From Fischerella sp. PCC 9431 (GTDB lineage: Bacteria > Cyanobacteriota > Cyanobacteriia > Cyanobacteriales > Nostocaceae), in assembly GCF_000447295.1 (NCBI RefSeq), contig NZ_KE650771.1, forward strand, positions 6,600,670 through 6,649,572: a DNA stretch of 48,903 nt, in the 5' to 3' direction. The translations under genes and the position numbers were made by a program. This document shows positions 7,455 through 17,059 of the stretch, one piece after another (position 1 is the first letter of the stretch; every line of letters begins with the position of its first letter). The notes under the pieces are model-generated. The model saw nothing but the letters and a program-made list of their open reading frames with translations. It was not told the origin of the DNA and ran no database searches.

Positions 7455-9575
7455 ATGGCTGCATCAACACCTACTACTCAAACTAAATCAGCTAAAACAA
7501 TTTATCAAGTAGAGCCTGGACGTACATATCCTTTAGGTACAACCCTAAACAAAGATGGAGTAAACTTCTCTATTTTTTCTGAACATGCTATATCTATAGA
7601 GCTATTGTTGTTTAATAAGCATGATGACTTAGAACCTGTAGAAATTATTAAATTAGACCCAAAGATAAATAAAACCTTTCACATATGGCATATCTATGTA
7701 AAAGGTTTGAAACCCGGTACTGCCTATGCTTATCGAATTGATGGTCCTCAGAATCTACAGGGAACAGGGCATCATTTCAACAAAAACAAAGTACTAATTG
7801 ATCCCTACGCCAAGGGAATTAGCAACGCTCTTTGGAATCGCCTTAATGCTATAGGACCCGAAGATAACGTAGCTACATCTATGCGTAGTGTAGTGATCGA
7901 TATTTCAAATTACGACTGGGAAGGTGATTCTCCTCTCAAGCGACCAATGAATGAGACAATTATTTATGAGATGCATGTTAATGGTTTTACTAAGTCACCT
8001 TCTTCAGACTGCAAACATCCAGGTACCTTTAGTGCAATCATTCAAAAAATTCCTTACTTACAAAAGTTAGGTATAACAGCAATAGAATTGTTACCAATAT
8101 TTGACTTTGATGAAAAGGAAACTATTAGAGAAGTTGATGGCAAACCATTAAAAGACTATTGGGGATATAACACGCATAGTTTCTTCGCTCTTGAAAATTC
8201 CTATTGTGCTAATCCTCAAGATAAAGATCCAATCACAGAGTTTCGAGATATGGTCAAGGCTTTACACAAGGCTGGGATTGAGGTTATCCTAGATGTCGTC
8301 TTTAATCACACTAGTGAAGGTAATCATCAGGGTCCAACCATTAATTTCAAAGGAATTGATAATAGCATCTATTATCATCTTGTGCCTTTTGCCAAGCAAT
8401 ACTACATGAACTACTCTGGGTGTGGAAATACAGTCAACTGCAATCATCCTATGGTAGTTAAATTAATTGCAGATTGTCTGGAATTTTGGGTAAACCATAT
8501 GCACGTTGATGGCTTCCGCTTTGATGAAGGCTCTATTTTAGCCCGTGGTCATGACGGAGTGCCAATGCTCCATCCACCAGTAATTTGGCACATTGAAACA
8601 TCCGAGACTTTAGCTGATACCAAAATTATTGCTGAAGCTTGGGATGCCGCCGGGCTATATCAGATTGGGAACTTCCCTGGTTACCGTTTTGCAGAATGGA
8701 ACGGACATTTCCGAGACGATATTCGGCGTTTTGTTAAAGGCGATCCAGGATTAGTTGGACCAGTGGCTTGGCGTATTGCTGGAAGTGCGGATCTTTACGA
8801 AGAAAGTGGACATTTACCAATTAACAGTATTAATTTTATTACTTGCCATGATGGGTTTACTCTCAATGATTTAGTTTCTTACAATTATAAGCACAATGAA
8901 GCTAATGGTGAGCATAATCAGGATGGAATAAATGAGAATTTGAGTTGGAATTGCGGTGTTGAAGGAGAAACTGACAATTCAGAAATTGATGCATTGCGTA
9001 AGCGACAAATCAAAAATTTTGCAGCCATTCTTTTACTATCGCAGGGTGTACCAATGATTACGGCGGGTGATGAAGTCAGACGCACCCAAAAAGGCAACAA
9101 TAACGCATACTGTCAGGATAATGAGATTAGTTGGTTTGACTGGAATCTTGTAGAGAAGAATGCTGAAATATTCAGATTCTTCAAGCTAATGATCGATTTC
9201 CGCAAGTGCCATTGCAATCCATCATTGCACCGCCGCCACTTCTTCGGTGGTGAATTTAACGAGCGCGGTTTGGGGGAAGTATGCTGGCATGGTTCCAAGT
9301 TATTCAGCCCAGGTTGGCATGACCCTAATTCCAGGGTGCTCGCTTTTACTCTAGGGGGGTTTGAAGGAACAGCAGATATTCACGTTATGCTCAATATGTA
9401 TTGGGAAAACCTCGAATTTGAAATTCCTCCTGTTTCTGGTAGAGGATGGTACAAATTTGTTGATACTGCATTACCTTCCCCTATAGATATTGTGGAACTA
9501 GGTCAAGAAACGAGAGTTGCAGATGATGTCTGTTTGGTTCAAGCCCGTAGCGTTATTGTTCTCATTTCAAAATAG
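7455..9575 (+). CDS. GlgX/isoamylase-type glycogen debranching enzyme (GH13)
   Basis: 706 residues, typical for the family, which hydrolyses alpha-1,6 branches in glycogen. An N-terminal beta-sandwich (~20-150, YPLGTTLNKDGVNFSIFS) precedes the GH13 barrel. All conserved regions are visible: region I DVVFNH (280-285), region II GFRFDEG with nucleophile Asp357, region III IIAEAWD with acid/base Glu394, and region IV FITCHDG with His465/Asp466. It sits 39 bases before the AGE-STAS gene, suggesting a sugar-metabolism pair within the locus. A housekeeping glgX may exist elsewhere in the genome, so I leave the symbol empty. A perfect hairpin precedes the gene. Confidence 0.92.
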   Translation: MAASTPTTQTKSAKTIYQVEPGRTYPLGTTLNKDGVNFSIFSEHAISIELLLFNKHDDLEPVEIIKLDPKINKTFHIWHIYVKGLKPGTAYAYRIDGPQNLQGTGHHFNKNKVLIDPYAKGISNALWNRLNAIGPEDNVATSMRSVVIDISNYDWEGDSPLKRPMNETIIYEMHVNGFTKSPSSDCKHPGTFSAIIQKIPYLQKLGITAIELLPIFDFDEKETIREVDGKPLKDYWGYNTHSFFALENSYCANPQDKDPITEFRDMVKALHKAGIEVILDVVFNHTSEGNHQGPTINFKGIDNSIYYHLVPFAKQYYMNYSGCGNTVNCNHPMVVKLIADCLEFWVNHMHVDGFRFDEGSILARGHDGVPMLHPPVIWHIETSETLADTKIIAEAWDAAGLYQIGNFPGYRFAEWNGHFRDDIRRFVKGDPGLVGPVAWRIAGSADLYEESGHLPINSINFITCHDGFTLNDLVSYNYKHNEANGEHNQDGINENLSWNCGVEGETDNSEIDALRKRQIKNFAAILLLSQGVPMITAGDEVRRTQKGNNNAYCQDNEISWFDWNLVEKNAEIFRFFKLMIDFRKCHCNPSLHRRHFFGGEFNERGLGEVCWHGSKLFSPGWHDPNSRVLAFTLGGFEGTADIHVMLNMYWENLEFEIPPVSGRGWYKFVDTALPSPIDIVELGQETRVADDVCLVQARSVIVLISK

Positions 9576-9614
9576 TTTCTAAATAATAATTATTAGAGTT
9601 TTAGAGACAGTTCT

Positions 9615-11786
9615 ATGAATAACAACAGCTTTCCATTTTCGGATCTAATTGCTGGGTACGTTACCCGTTTTGACTTACAAAAAGGGCCTTATGGCACTTT
9701 TGCTCTCAAGACATCAAATGGAAAAGAGTTTGAGGTAACACTAACCTCAATGACTGATGCTGAGTTAGTGCGTAATTTGGGAGAGCCTTACTATGATTGC
9801 ACTCCTCAAATGAGAGTAATGCTAGTTCCAAATTGCTATCTTTTTGTGTATGGCATTTTTTACCATGAGATGGATCGGCACAAGTATGAAGCCAAGCACA
9901 TCGTCTTTCTGAGTAGGGATGAAAATGACTATGTGTTTGAAAAGCAAGATTGGTGGATTAATCAAGTCCGTTGTCTTGCTAATTTCTACCTGAAAGCACA
10001 GTTTGAAGATGGGGAAATCGACTATAGCAAATATCGCACTAATATAGGCTTGATTGGTACAAAAGAAATCAGCAATCGTCAAGAAACCGATACACTTTCA
10101 CGGGTGATTTACGGCTTTGCTACAGCCTATTTGATGACTGGGGAAGACCGTTATCTAGAAGCTGCTGAAAAAGGTATTGAGTATCTGCGCGAAAATATGC
10201 GTTTTCTTGCTGAGGGTGAAGGGATCTGCTATTGGTATCACGCAGTTGATGTGATGCCAGATGGAAGAAAGCAGAAAATATTTTCCTCAGAGTTTGGGGA
10301 TGACTATGATGCTATTCCTGCTTATGAGCAAATTTATGCGCTAGTCGGCCCTACTCAGACTTACAGAGTGACAGGCGATCCGGACATTATAGATGACATC
10401 AAGTTGACCGTCAATCTATTTAAACGTTATTTTTTAGACAAAACAGACAAAGGAGGATTTTTCTCACATATCGATCCAATTACTCTCAGTCCCTATAGTG
10501 AGACTTTGGGTCATAATCGTGCGAAAAAGAACTGGAATTCAGTAGGCGATCATGCTCCTGCCTACTTAATCAACCTTTGGCTGGCTACTGGCTGTGATGA
10601 ATACGCAGATTTGCTTGAGTATACCTTTGACACCATTGAAAAGCATTTTCCAGATTACGAGCACAGTCCGTTTGTTCAAGAGCGTTTTTATGAAGATTGG
10701 AGCCATGACACGACATGGGGATGGCAGCAGAACCGAGCAGTTGTGGGTCACAACCTCAAAATCTCTTGGAACTTAATGCGAATGCACCACTTGAAACCAA
10801 AAGAAAAGTACGTTGCATTAGCTGAAAAGATTGCAGACATCATGCCTAAAGTTGCTAGTGACCAGCAGCGTGGAGGATGGTACGACGTTGTAGAACGTAT
10901 ACTAGAATCAGGGCAAGAGATACATCGCTTTGTTTGGCATGACCGCAAAGCTTGGTGGCAGCAGGAACAGGCTATATTAGCCTACCTAATCTTGGCTGGC
11001 TCACTTGGTAAGTCTGAATATCATAAGTTAGCGCGTGAATCGGCAGCTTTTTATAACGCCTGGTTCCTTGATTACGCAGCTGGGGGTATATACTTCAATG
11101 TCTTAGCAAATGGACATCCTTACTTGCTGGGAAATGAACGGGGCAAAGGCAGTCACTCTATGAGCGGTTATCATGCATTTGAACTGGCTTATTTAGCTTG
11201 TGTGTATACTAATCTGCTGCTTACTAAAAAGCCGATGGATTTGTATTTCAAGCCAAAACCAGGAGCTTTCAAGGATAACATCCTGCGGGTTGCACCAGAT
11301 ATTTTACCACCAGGCAGCGTGCGGATTGGTGAGGTATGGATTAATAGGCAACCATATTACGACTTTGATACCGAAAACCTAACGGTCAAACTACCATGCA
11401 CTCAAGATGAACTGAAAGTTAGGGTTCGACTTATTCCCACTCAAGTATTGTTTGATGCAACTTTATTAGAATTAACTGAGGGGACTGCCAAAATATCCTT
11501 AAGCGGCTTATTACATGCTGATGCTGTGCGATCGCTTCAGGAAGAGTTGGAAAGAGTAATGACTCAGCCAGTCAAACGCCTCGTCTTGCTGGTGCAAAAC
11601 CTAAAATGTATATCTAATGCTGGTCTGCGGGTCTTGATTTTAGCTAAGCAAAAGCTGGGGGCTAATGTTGACATCTATGTAGTTGGTGCAAATGACTATG
11701 TATTGCATTTTTTCAAGAACAGTGCATTCTGCGACAGCATCATTGTGTTGGATCGATATGAGGCTGTCGAGATGGTAAGTGTTTGA
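9615..11786 (+). CDS. AGE-family epimerase/isomerase fused to a C-terminal STAS domain
   Basis: 723 residues. The N-terminal ~110 residues are not recognised. Residues ~120-540 look like the (alpha/alpha)6 barrel of the N-acylglucosamine 2-epimerase family: DWWINQVRCL, YGFATAYLMTGEDRYLEAA, GGWYDVVER, RFVWHDRKAWWQQEQAIL. Members isomerise sugars such as mannose/glucose or GlcNAc/ManNAc. The last ~115 residues resemble a STAS/anti-sigma-antagonist domain, with CISNAGLRVLILA around 665-677 matching the family's phospho-Ser loop (candidate Ser667). An AGE-STAS fusion implies that enzyme activity or location is controlled by a partner-switching or phosphorylation input. It lies directly after the debranching enzyme, and a signalling fusion gene follows it. 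Confidence 0.8.
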   Translation: MNNNSFPFSDLIAGYVTRFDLQKGPYGTFALKTSNGKEFEVTLTSMTDAELVRNLGEPYYDCTPQMRVMLVPNCYLFVYGIFYHEMDRHKYEAKHIVFLSRDENDYVFEKQDWWINQVRCLANFYLKAQFEDGEIDYSKYRTNIGLIGTKEISNRQETDTLSRVIYGFATAYLMTGEDRYLEAAEKGIEYLRENMRFLAEGEGICYWYHAVDVMPDGRKQKIFSSEFGDDYDAIPAYEQIYALVGPTQTYRVTGDPDIIDDIKLTVNLFKRYFLDKTDKGGFFSHIDPITLSPYSETLGHNRAKKNWNSVGDHAPAYLINLWLATGCDEYADLLEYTFDTIEKHFPDYEHSPFVQERFYEDWSHDTTWGWQQNRAVVGHNLKISWNLMRMHHLKPKEKYVALAEKIADIMPKVASDQQRGGWYDVVERILESGQEIHRFVWHDRKAWWQQEQAILAYLILAGSLGKSEYHKLARESAAFYNAWFLDYAAGGIYFNVLANGHPYLLGNERGKGSHSMSGYHAFELAYLACVYTNLLLTKKPMDLYFKPKPGAFKDNILRVAPDILPPGSVRIGEVWINRQPYYDFDTENLTVKLPCTQDELKVRVRLIPTQVLFDATLLELTEGTAKISLSGLLHADAVRSLQEELERVMTQPVKRLVLLVQNLKCISNAGLRVLILAKQKLGANVDIYVVGANDYVLHFFKNSAFCDSIIVLDRYEAVEMVSV

Positions 11787-11919
11787 CATCTCTTTTAAAT
11801 TGCGCTTGGCAATTCTTTTAAACAGGCATTTTTGATTTTAGATGACTAGCGATAGTAAGGTTAAACCTCAAATCTCGAATCAAATGCTGTTGCTTCTATT
11901 GCAAATGCAAAAACTTTTT

Positions 11920-11925
11920 AAGGAG
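11920..11925 (+). promoter_or_regulatory. Ribosome binding site for the GTG start at 11931
   Basis: AAGGAG ends five bases before the GTG start of the receiver/thioredoxin-reductase-like fusion and supports that non-ATG start. Confidence 0.75.
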
Positions 11926-11930
11926 CGATT

Positions 11931-13625
11931 GTGGCTAAGCCTGTAATGCTTACGATAGACGATGACCCTGAAGTCCTGCGGTCAGTAGAGCGCGATCTCC
12001 GAATGGAGTACGGCAGTCGTTTCCGGGTGCTGAGTGTAGATTCAGGCCCAATAGCTTTGGAGGTGTTGCAAAAGTTGAAACTGCGTAATCAACCAGTGGC
12101 TCTTTTGCTGGTAGATCAACGGATGGCACAAATGACTGGCGTCGAGTGTCTTGAACAGGCAATGCAACTGTTTCCCACGGCTAAACGGGTTTTGCTAACA
12201 GCTTATGCCGACACTGATGCAGCTATCCGGGCCATTAACGTAGTAAAGATTGATTACTACCTATTAAAACCGTGGGTTCCCCCTGAAGAACATCTCTACC
12301 CCGTTTTGAACGATTTGCTTGATGACTGGCTTTCATCGTTTCGTCCTCCATTTACAGGAATTCGCATCATTGGTCATCGATGGTCGCCTAAGTCGCATCA
12401 AATTAAAGACTTTCTAGGCCGCAATCAGTTGCCCTATCAGTGGTTGGACATTGAGACAGATGAAGAGGCATATCGCCTAGCCACTTATGCTAGTTCGGAT
12501 ACCTCACACCTACCGCTTGTGCTCTTCCCTGATGGCTCAAGCCTTATAAAGCCGACCAACATTCAAATTGCTCAAAAAATCGGACTGAGAATGCAAGCTG
12601 AACTCCCATTCTACGACTTGATCATCGTAGGTGCTGGACCAGCTGGTTTGGCAGCAGCAGTTTATGGTGCCTCCGAAGGACTAAGCACAGTAATGATTGA
12701 ACGAGAGGCCCCAGGAGGGCAAGCAGGATCGAGTTCCCGCATTGAAAATTATTTAGGCTTTCCAGTTGGACTGAGTGGAGGAGACTTGGCCCGCCGTGCA
12801 GTGACTCAGGCTAGACGGTTTGGTGTGGAGATCCTTGCCCCTCAAGAAGTGATTGGCATTCGCCTGGAAAACCCGTATCAAATTATTATGTTGGCGGATG
12901 GAAGTGAGCTTAGTTGTCATGCGCTGATAATTGCGACTGGTGTGTCATGGCGCAAGCTAGACGTGCCAGGCATTGAGCGGTTGACTGGATCTGGTGTATA
13001 CTACGGTGCTGCAAAGACTGAAGCGGTAGCTTGCAGTGGTGAAGATGTCTATGTCGTTGGTGGGGCAAATTCGGCTGGACAAGCGGCAATGTACTTTTCT
13101 AAGTACGCCCGTAAGGTGACAATGCTAGTACGGGGTGACTCTCTAGCTAAAAATATGTCACAGTACCTAGTTGATCAGATTTCGAGCACAGACAATATTA
13201 CAGTAAGACTGAATTCTAGCCTTGTTGAGGTGGAAGGAAAGACTAGTCTAGAGACAATCACCATTCTTAATACGGTCACTGGCGAAAAGCAAACTGTTCC
13301 CGCCATTTCACTGTTCATCTTCATTGGCGCCCAACCAAATACTGATTGGTTGGATGGACTTGTGGAACGAGATAAACAAGGGTTTATTTTGTCAGGACCA
13401 GATCTAATACGCAACCACTGTCGCTTGCGAGGTTGGGCTCTAAACCGTGATCCCTTTTTACTTGAGACGAGTGTACCTGGCATCTTCGTCGCTGGAGATG
13501 TGCGTTACGGATCGATTAAACGAGTTGCTTCTGCGGTAGGCGAAGGTGCGATCGCCATTCAGCTCATCCATCAGTATCTTACTAAAATTTGCCCAGTAAA
13601 AAGGCATTGCACAATAGAAGCTTGA
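11931..13625 (+). CDS. Fused response-regulator receiver / thioredoxin-reductase-like flavoprotein
   Basis: 564 residues from a GTG start. The receiver (~1-125) has acidic pocket Asp10/Asp11, phospho-acceptor Asp62 (LLVDQRM), Thr90 and Lys113-Pro114. Residues ~142-220 look like a glutaredoxin-type fold whose CPxC position reads SPKSH, so it is cysteine-less. Residues 228-555 are a thioredoxin-reductase-type flavoprotein with FAD motif GAGPAG (234-239), NADPH motif GGANSAG (377-383) and C-terminal GIFVAGDVR. The expected redox CxxC is absent; the equivalent stretch reads YYGAAKTEAVACSG (357-370). This class is known as fused response regulator/thioredoxin-disulfide reductase, but disulfide reduction is doubtful. 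The cNMP-binding histidine kinase at 17060 is the likely phospho-donor. Confidence 0.88.
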   Translation: MAKPVMLTIDDDPEVLRSVERDLRMEYGSRFRVLSVDSGPIALEVLQKLKLRNQPVALLLVDQRMAQMTGVECLEQAMQLFPTAKRVLLTAYADTDAAIRAINVVKIDYYLLKPWVPPEEHLYPVLNDLLDDWLSSFRPPFTGIRIIGHRWSPKSHQIKDFLGRNQLPYQWLDIETDEEAYRLATYASSDTSHLPLVLFPDGSSLIKPTNIQIAQKIGLRMQAELPFYDLIIVGAGPAGLAAAVYGASEGLSTVMIEREAPGGQAGSSSRIENYLGFPVGLSGGDLARRAVTQARRFGVEILAPQEVIGIRLENPYQIIMLADGSELSCHALIIATGVSWRKLDVPGIERLTGSGVYYGAAKTEAVACSGEDVYVVGGANSAGQAAMYFSKYARKVTMLVRGDSLAKNMSQYLVDQISSTDNITVRLNSSLVEVEGKTSLETITILNTVTGEKQTVPAISLFIFIGAQPNTDWLDGLVERDKQGFILSGPDLIRNHCRLRGWALNRDPFLLETSVPGIFVAGDVRYGSIKRVASAVGEGAIAIQLIHQYLTKICPVKRHCTIEA

Positions 13626-13806
13626 CAATAAATTCAATAAGGCTGTATGTGCATTCAAGATGCTTAATTAAATTCTTAGTTTGCATACATAGAATTAGCT
13701 GCTTACTCTACCGCATACAAACATTTCAATGGGAGGTGTGAGGGATAGTAATACCCTCCATCAACCCAATTTAAACATTTAACTAGTTATTTTAAGGAAG
13801 TTTACA

Positions 13807-14256
13807 ATGCAACTGCATACTCTGATACAATTCCTGCCACCGTACATTAGTGGTTTTGAAGCGTGGGCAATTCTGTTACTCCGCCTAATCTGGGGAAGCA
13901 TAATGGTATCTTATGGGTGGCATAAGGTAAAAAATCCGTTGCACTGGATGGAAGAGGAAAAGCTACCAAAATATCCTAGCTTCTTGCAAGCAGTTGGAGC
14001 CTTCACTATTTTTGGTGGTGGGATTGCCACGATCGCCGGATTTTTAACCCCAATAGCAGCACTAGGTTTAGCAGGCGCAATGGCTGTCGCGTTACTTATT
14101 CATCTGACAGCACTCCACAGTTCTTTTACTAAGCATCCGGCTTCTCTGCCAGGGCCAACGTATGATATAGCTCTTGTTTATTTTGCGATCGCCGTTGTGT
14201 TCATCTTTATAGGCCCTGGCAGTTTTTCCGTTGATTACCTGCTGTTTGGGTCATAA
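13807..14256 (+). CDS. DoxX-family membrane protein
   Basis: 149 residues with about four hydrophobic segments (around 20-40, 62-84, 86-106, 120-145) and the family-like N-terminal pattern ILLLRLIWGSIMVSYGWHKV. DoxX-type proteins are small inner-membrane proteins; some work with redox or thiol systems, which would suit the flavoprotein upstream. Function here is inferred only. It is 24 bases before the metal transporter, so the two are likely co-transcribed. Confidence 0.85.
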   Translation: MQLHTLIQFLPPYISGFEAWAILLLRLIWGSIMVSYGWHKVKNPLHWMEEEKLPKYPSFLQAVGAFTIFGGGIATIAGFLTPIAALGLAGAMAVALLIHLTALHSSFTKHPASLPGPTYDIALVYFAIAVVFIFIGPGSFSVDYLLFGS

Positions 14257-14280
14257 TGAAAATATTGAGGTTTTACCTGC

Positions 14281-15615
14281 ATGTCTTTACCTCAAACTTC
14301 CAAAACTTCCCCAAGTCTAGGCGAAGTTCACCGCAGCATCCCCATTCCTAATGGCAACTTTTGGCGCAAGATGCTAGCTTTTGCTGGACCTGGATACCTA
14401 GTGGCTGTGGGTTATATGGACCCAGGTAACTGGGCAACTGACCTCTTTGGGGGTGCCAAGTTTGGTTACACCTTGCTAAGTGTGGTTGTAATTTCTAGTT
14501 TGATGGCAATTTTGCTACAATTCCTATGTGTCCGCTTAGGTGTAGTAACGGAACAAGATTTGGCGCAAGCTTGCCGAAAGTACTTTAGTCCACGGGTAAA
14601 TTTGTGCTTATGGATACTGTGTGAGGTAGCGATCGCTGCTTGTGATTTAGCAGAGGTTTTAGGGAGTGCGATCGCCCTACAACTATTGTTTGGTATTCCA
14701 CTAGCAGTTAGTGTGTGTATAACTGCTTTGGATGTATTAGTGATTCTCCTGCTTCAACATCATGGCTTTCGATACCTGGAAGCAATGGTAATTACTTTGA
14801 TTAGTATTATCGGTATTTGCTTTAGTTTAGAAATCATTTTTTCCCACCCAGACATTTTTGCGATCGGGCAGGGATTTGTACCCCAAGCTACGATTTTACA
14901 AAATCAGGAAATGCTTTACGTTGCCATCGGTATTTTGGGAGCCACAGTCATGCCGCACAATTTATATTTACATTCCGCTATTGTGCAAACCCGTAGATGG
15001 CAACGAACAGATGAAAAGAAACATGAAGCAATTAAGCTTGCTACTATCGATTCCACAATCGCCTTACTAATGGCACTATTTATTAATGGGGCAATTCTCA
15101 TCGTCTCAGCTGCCACATTCCACTCTTCTGGTAGTCAAAATGTAGCGGAAATTCAAGATGCCTACCAGCTTTTCTCGCCGATACTAGGAGTTAAAATTGC
15201 TAGTACTTTGTTTGCCATTGCCTTACTAGCTGCTGGACAAAATTCTACCCTCACAGGAACCTTGGCAGGTCAAGTTGTGATGGAGGGATTTTTACATTTA
15301 AGTTTTGTACCTTGGTTACGTCGCTTAATAACTCGTTTACTGGCAATTCTTCCAGCATTGATTTCTATTCTTTTGTTGGGGGAAGAAAGTGCCACTGAAT
15401 TACTAGTTTTGAGCCAAGTTATTCTCAGCTTACAACTATCATTTGCGGTAATTCCTCTCGTAATGTTTACTAGTAACCCCACCATTATGGGTAAATTTGT
15501 CAATCCACGTTGGCTAACCAGAATTTCTTGGCTTGTCGCTATTGTGATTGCTGCTTCTAATGCTTGGTTAGTATGGCAAACGTTTATCAAGGTAATTATT
15601 CAGCAGTACATATGA
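14281..15615 (+). CDS. mntH: NRAMP-family divalent metal (Mn2+/Fe2+) transporter
   Basis: 444 residues, about 11 membrane segments. The metal-binding helix motifs are intact: DPGN at 47-50 (YMDPGNWATD) and MPH at 224-226 (ATVMPHNLYLHSAIVQTR). These are the residues that coordinate the transported ion in the proton-coupled Nramp/MntH family. The symbol is by family, not by demonstrated function. In this locus it could supply Mn or Fe to the metal-dependent VOC and cupin proteins, which is inference. Confidence 0.9.
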   Translation: MSLPQTSKTSPSLGEVHRSIPIPNGNFWRKMLAFAGPGYLVAVGYMDPGNWATDLFGGAKFGYTLLSVVVISSLMAILLQFLCVRLGVVTEQDLAQACRKYFSPRVNLCLWILCEVAIAACDLAEVLGSAIALQLLFGIPLAVSVCITALDVLVILLLQHHGFRYLEAMVITLISIIGICFSLEIIFSHPDIFAIGQGFVPQATILQNQEMLYVAIGILGATVMPHNLYLHSAIVQTRRWQRTDEKKHEAIKLATIDSTIALLMALFINGAILIVSAATFHSSGSQNVAEIQDAYQLFSPILGVKIASTLFAIALLAAGQNSTLTGTLAGQVVMEGFLHLSFVPWLRRLITRLLAILPALISILLLGEESATELLVLSQVILSLQLSFAVIPLVMFTSNPTIMGKFVNPRWLTRISWLVAIVIAASNAWLVWQTFIKVIIQQYI

Positions 15616-15827
15616 AATTAACCGTGATGCTGCTTAAGTCATGAGTTAAATTAGTACTTGAGATATCTATAAATACTTAGGGCTAACTTAATTTAAGATT
15701 ATCAGTAAAATGATAGCTTGAGGTTATTAATGAAACACTTTAGATGAAATTGGAATGTATTGCTGCGTAATCACCTCATAAGGTGAGATAATCTGCTCAA
15801 GTCGTTAGATGTTAAGGAGAGTAACTC

Positions 15828-16226
15828 GTGAAAACTAATCAGCTGAGAATCAATCAGCTTTCATCTCAAACCTATGAGTGGTATCTAGCTTACTTACAGG
15901 CTATTGATACCAAGAATGTTGAAGTGTACGGCACTTTCTTGGCAGATGATTGTGTTATGCAATCTAGCCAGAATTCCCCTATTCAAGGTAAGGCTGTCAT
16001 TTTGGAAGGGCTGTCTTATTACTGGACTACCTTTGATAATCTAGAGCACGAGTTACTGAACATTTACGGGAGTGATTCGTCTTTTGTCCTTGAAGCCTTA
16101 AATCATTATAAACGAAATGATGGAAAGGTTGTAACAATTCCAGCAGTAGCTATCACTGACCGAAACCAAGCAGGTTTAGTGACTTCTGTTAGGCTTTATA
16201 CAGATACAACACCCTTGTTTGTATAA
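15828..16226 (+). CDS. SnoaL/NTF2-like protein, third paralogue
   Basis: 132 residues, single NTF2-like domain. More diverged than the copy at 4977 but carries the same C-terminal signature: NDGKVVTIPAVAI and finally RLYTDTTPLFV, compared with RAYMDISPLFS. An early YLAYLQAIDTKNVEVYGTFL replaces the usual helix-1 segment. AAGGAGAG lies ~7 bases before the GTG start at 15828. It lies 212 bases after the transporter and before a long non-coding stretch. Ligand unknown. Confidence 0.8.
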   Translation: MKTNQLRINQLSSQTYEWYLAYLQAIDTKNVEVYGTFLADDCVMQSSQNSPIQGKAVILEGLSYYWTTFDNLEHELLNIYGSDSSFVLEALNHYKRNDGKVVTIPAVAITDRNQAGLVTSVRLYTDTTPLFV

Positions 16227-16511
16227 CCACCCGACCCTTGGCAGATTGTATAAAAACTAAGTTTTGTGTTGCTTGTCACTTGCTTATTATAGTAAGCTTT
16301 GAATTTGAGACAAAGCAGTACTCGCTGTCTGCGTATGGAAGTTGCCATAGCTTGAATCAATACTCATTAATACTCTCAGTCTTGCGATCGCTTCTGGTTA
16401 AACTATTCAAAAGGCTGTAATTTATCTTAATTTAGGTTCTTCAGTATTTAGTCTAGTATGCTACAAATATAATCAAATAAGTAAATAAACAAAAATACTT
16501 GTACAAAATAA

Positions 16512-16601
16512 GGCGTTGCATAAATGCGAGATGAATTGGTGAGTGAAACCATTGATAATTCGTTCCAAAGTGGCGAAATCATCTCATGATTCAGCAACGT
16601 C
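16512..16601. mobile_element. ~90-bp MITE-like element
   Basis: The ends form an imperfect terminal inverted repeat: GGCGTTGCATAAATGCGAGATGA on the left, and GACGTTGCTGAATCATGAGATGA as the reverse complement of the right end. There is no room for a gene. A TA dinucleotide borders each end closely, but no longer target duplication is visible, so the family is not assigned. Confidence 0.5.
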
Positions 16602-16679
16602 TATTTACTTATCAAAACAAACTCAAAGTTAAGGTTGCGTTGTTTTTTCAAATTTAGACCGCTTCCTATGTTTAATATC

Positions 16680-16777
16680 ATATCCGGTAAATCACTTACG
16701 ATTAAAAATTCTCCGTGTCTTCGTGTCTTATCATCTCCGTGTCATTCTTATCGTAAGTATTTAGGCGAACCCGATAT
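16680..16777. repeat. ~98-bp foldback element
   Basis: Left end ATATCCGGTAAATCACTTACGAT and right end (as reverse complement ATATCGGGTTCGCC then TAAATACTTACGAT) form an interrupted inverted repeat. Between them lies CTCCGTGTCTTCGTGTC with a partial copy CTCCGTGTC. It looks like a dispersed cyanobacterial intergenic repeat. Confidence 0.5.
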
Positions 16778-17059
16778 AACCAATATCTATACTGCCACAT
16801 TTTAGCTTTGGCGTTTTACTACTGAGGATGCTCGTGTCAAACTTAAACAGCTTTATCTAGTATTTGAAATCGATGCAATCGGTGGTTCTAATGCAACATT
16901 TTAGCTGTGTCAGTCCACTACATATACTGTAATTTTTTCACAAATTAAATCGGATTTCTATAGAAAATAAGCAAATATCAGCAGTTAAAATATTGAACAT
17001 AAAAATTCAATTAACAAACTATAATTTACATTTTTGTGACACTTTTTCAGGTTTTTACT

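Larger units (their letters stand above)
16227..17059. other. Non-coding stretch with two small inverted-repeat elements
   Basis: About 830 bases with no convincing gene. It holds two foldback elements (16512-16601 and 16680-16777) and the short near-repeats GCCACATTTTAGCTTTG and GCAACATTTTAGCTGTG (about 16794 and 16891). The AT-rich final ~120 bases presumably carry the promoter of the histidine kinase. Confidence 0.5.

Noticed and set aside
13730-13765. Short GAGGG/CCCTC hairpin before the DoxX gene
   Set aside because: Only five base pairs with a long loop and no T-tract; too weak to call a terminator.
16238-16420. 60-residue ORF after the third SnoaL-like gene
   Set aside because: No ribosome binding site, no recognisable domain, and it lies in a repeat-bearing non-coding stretch.
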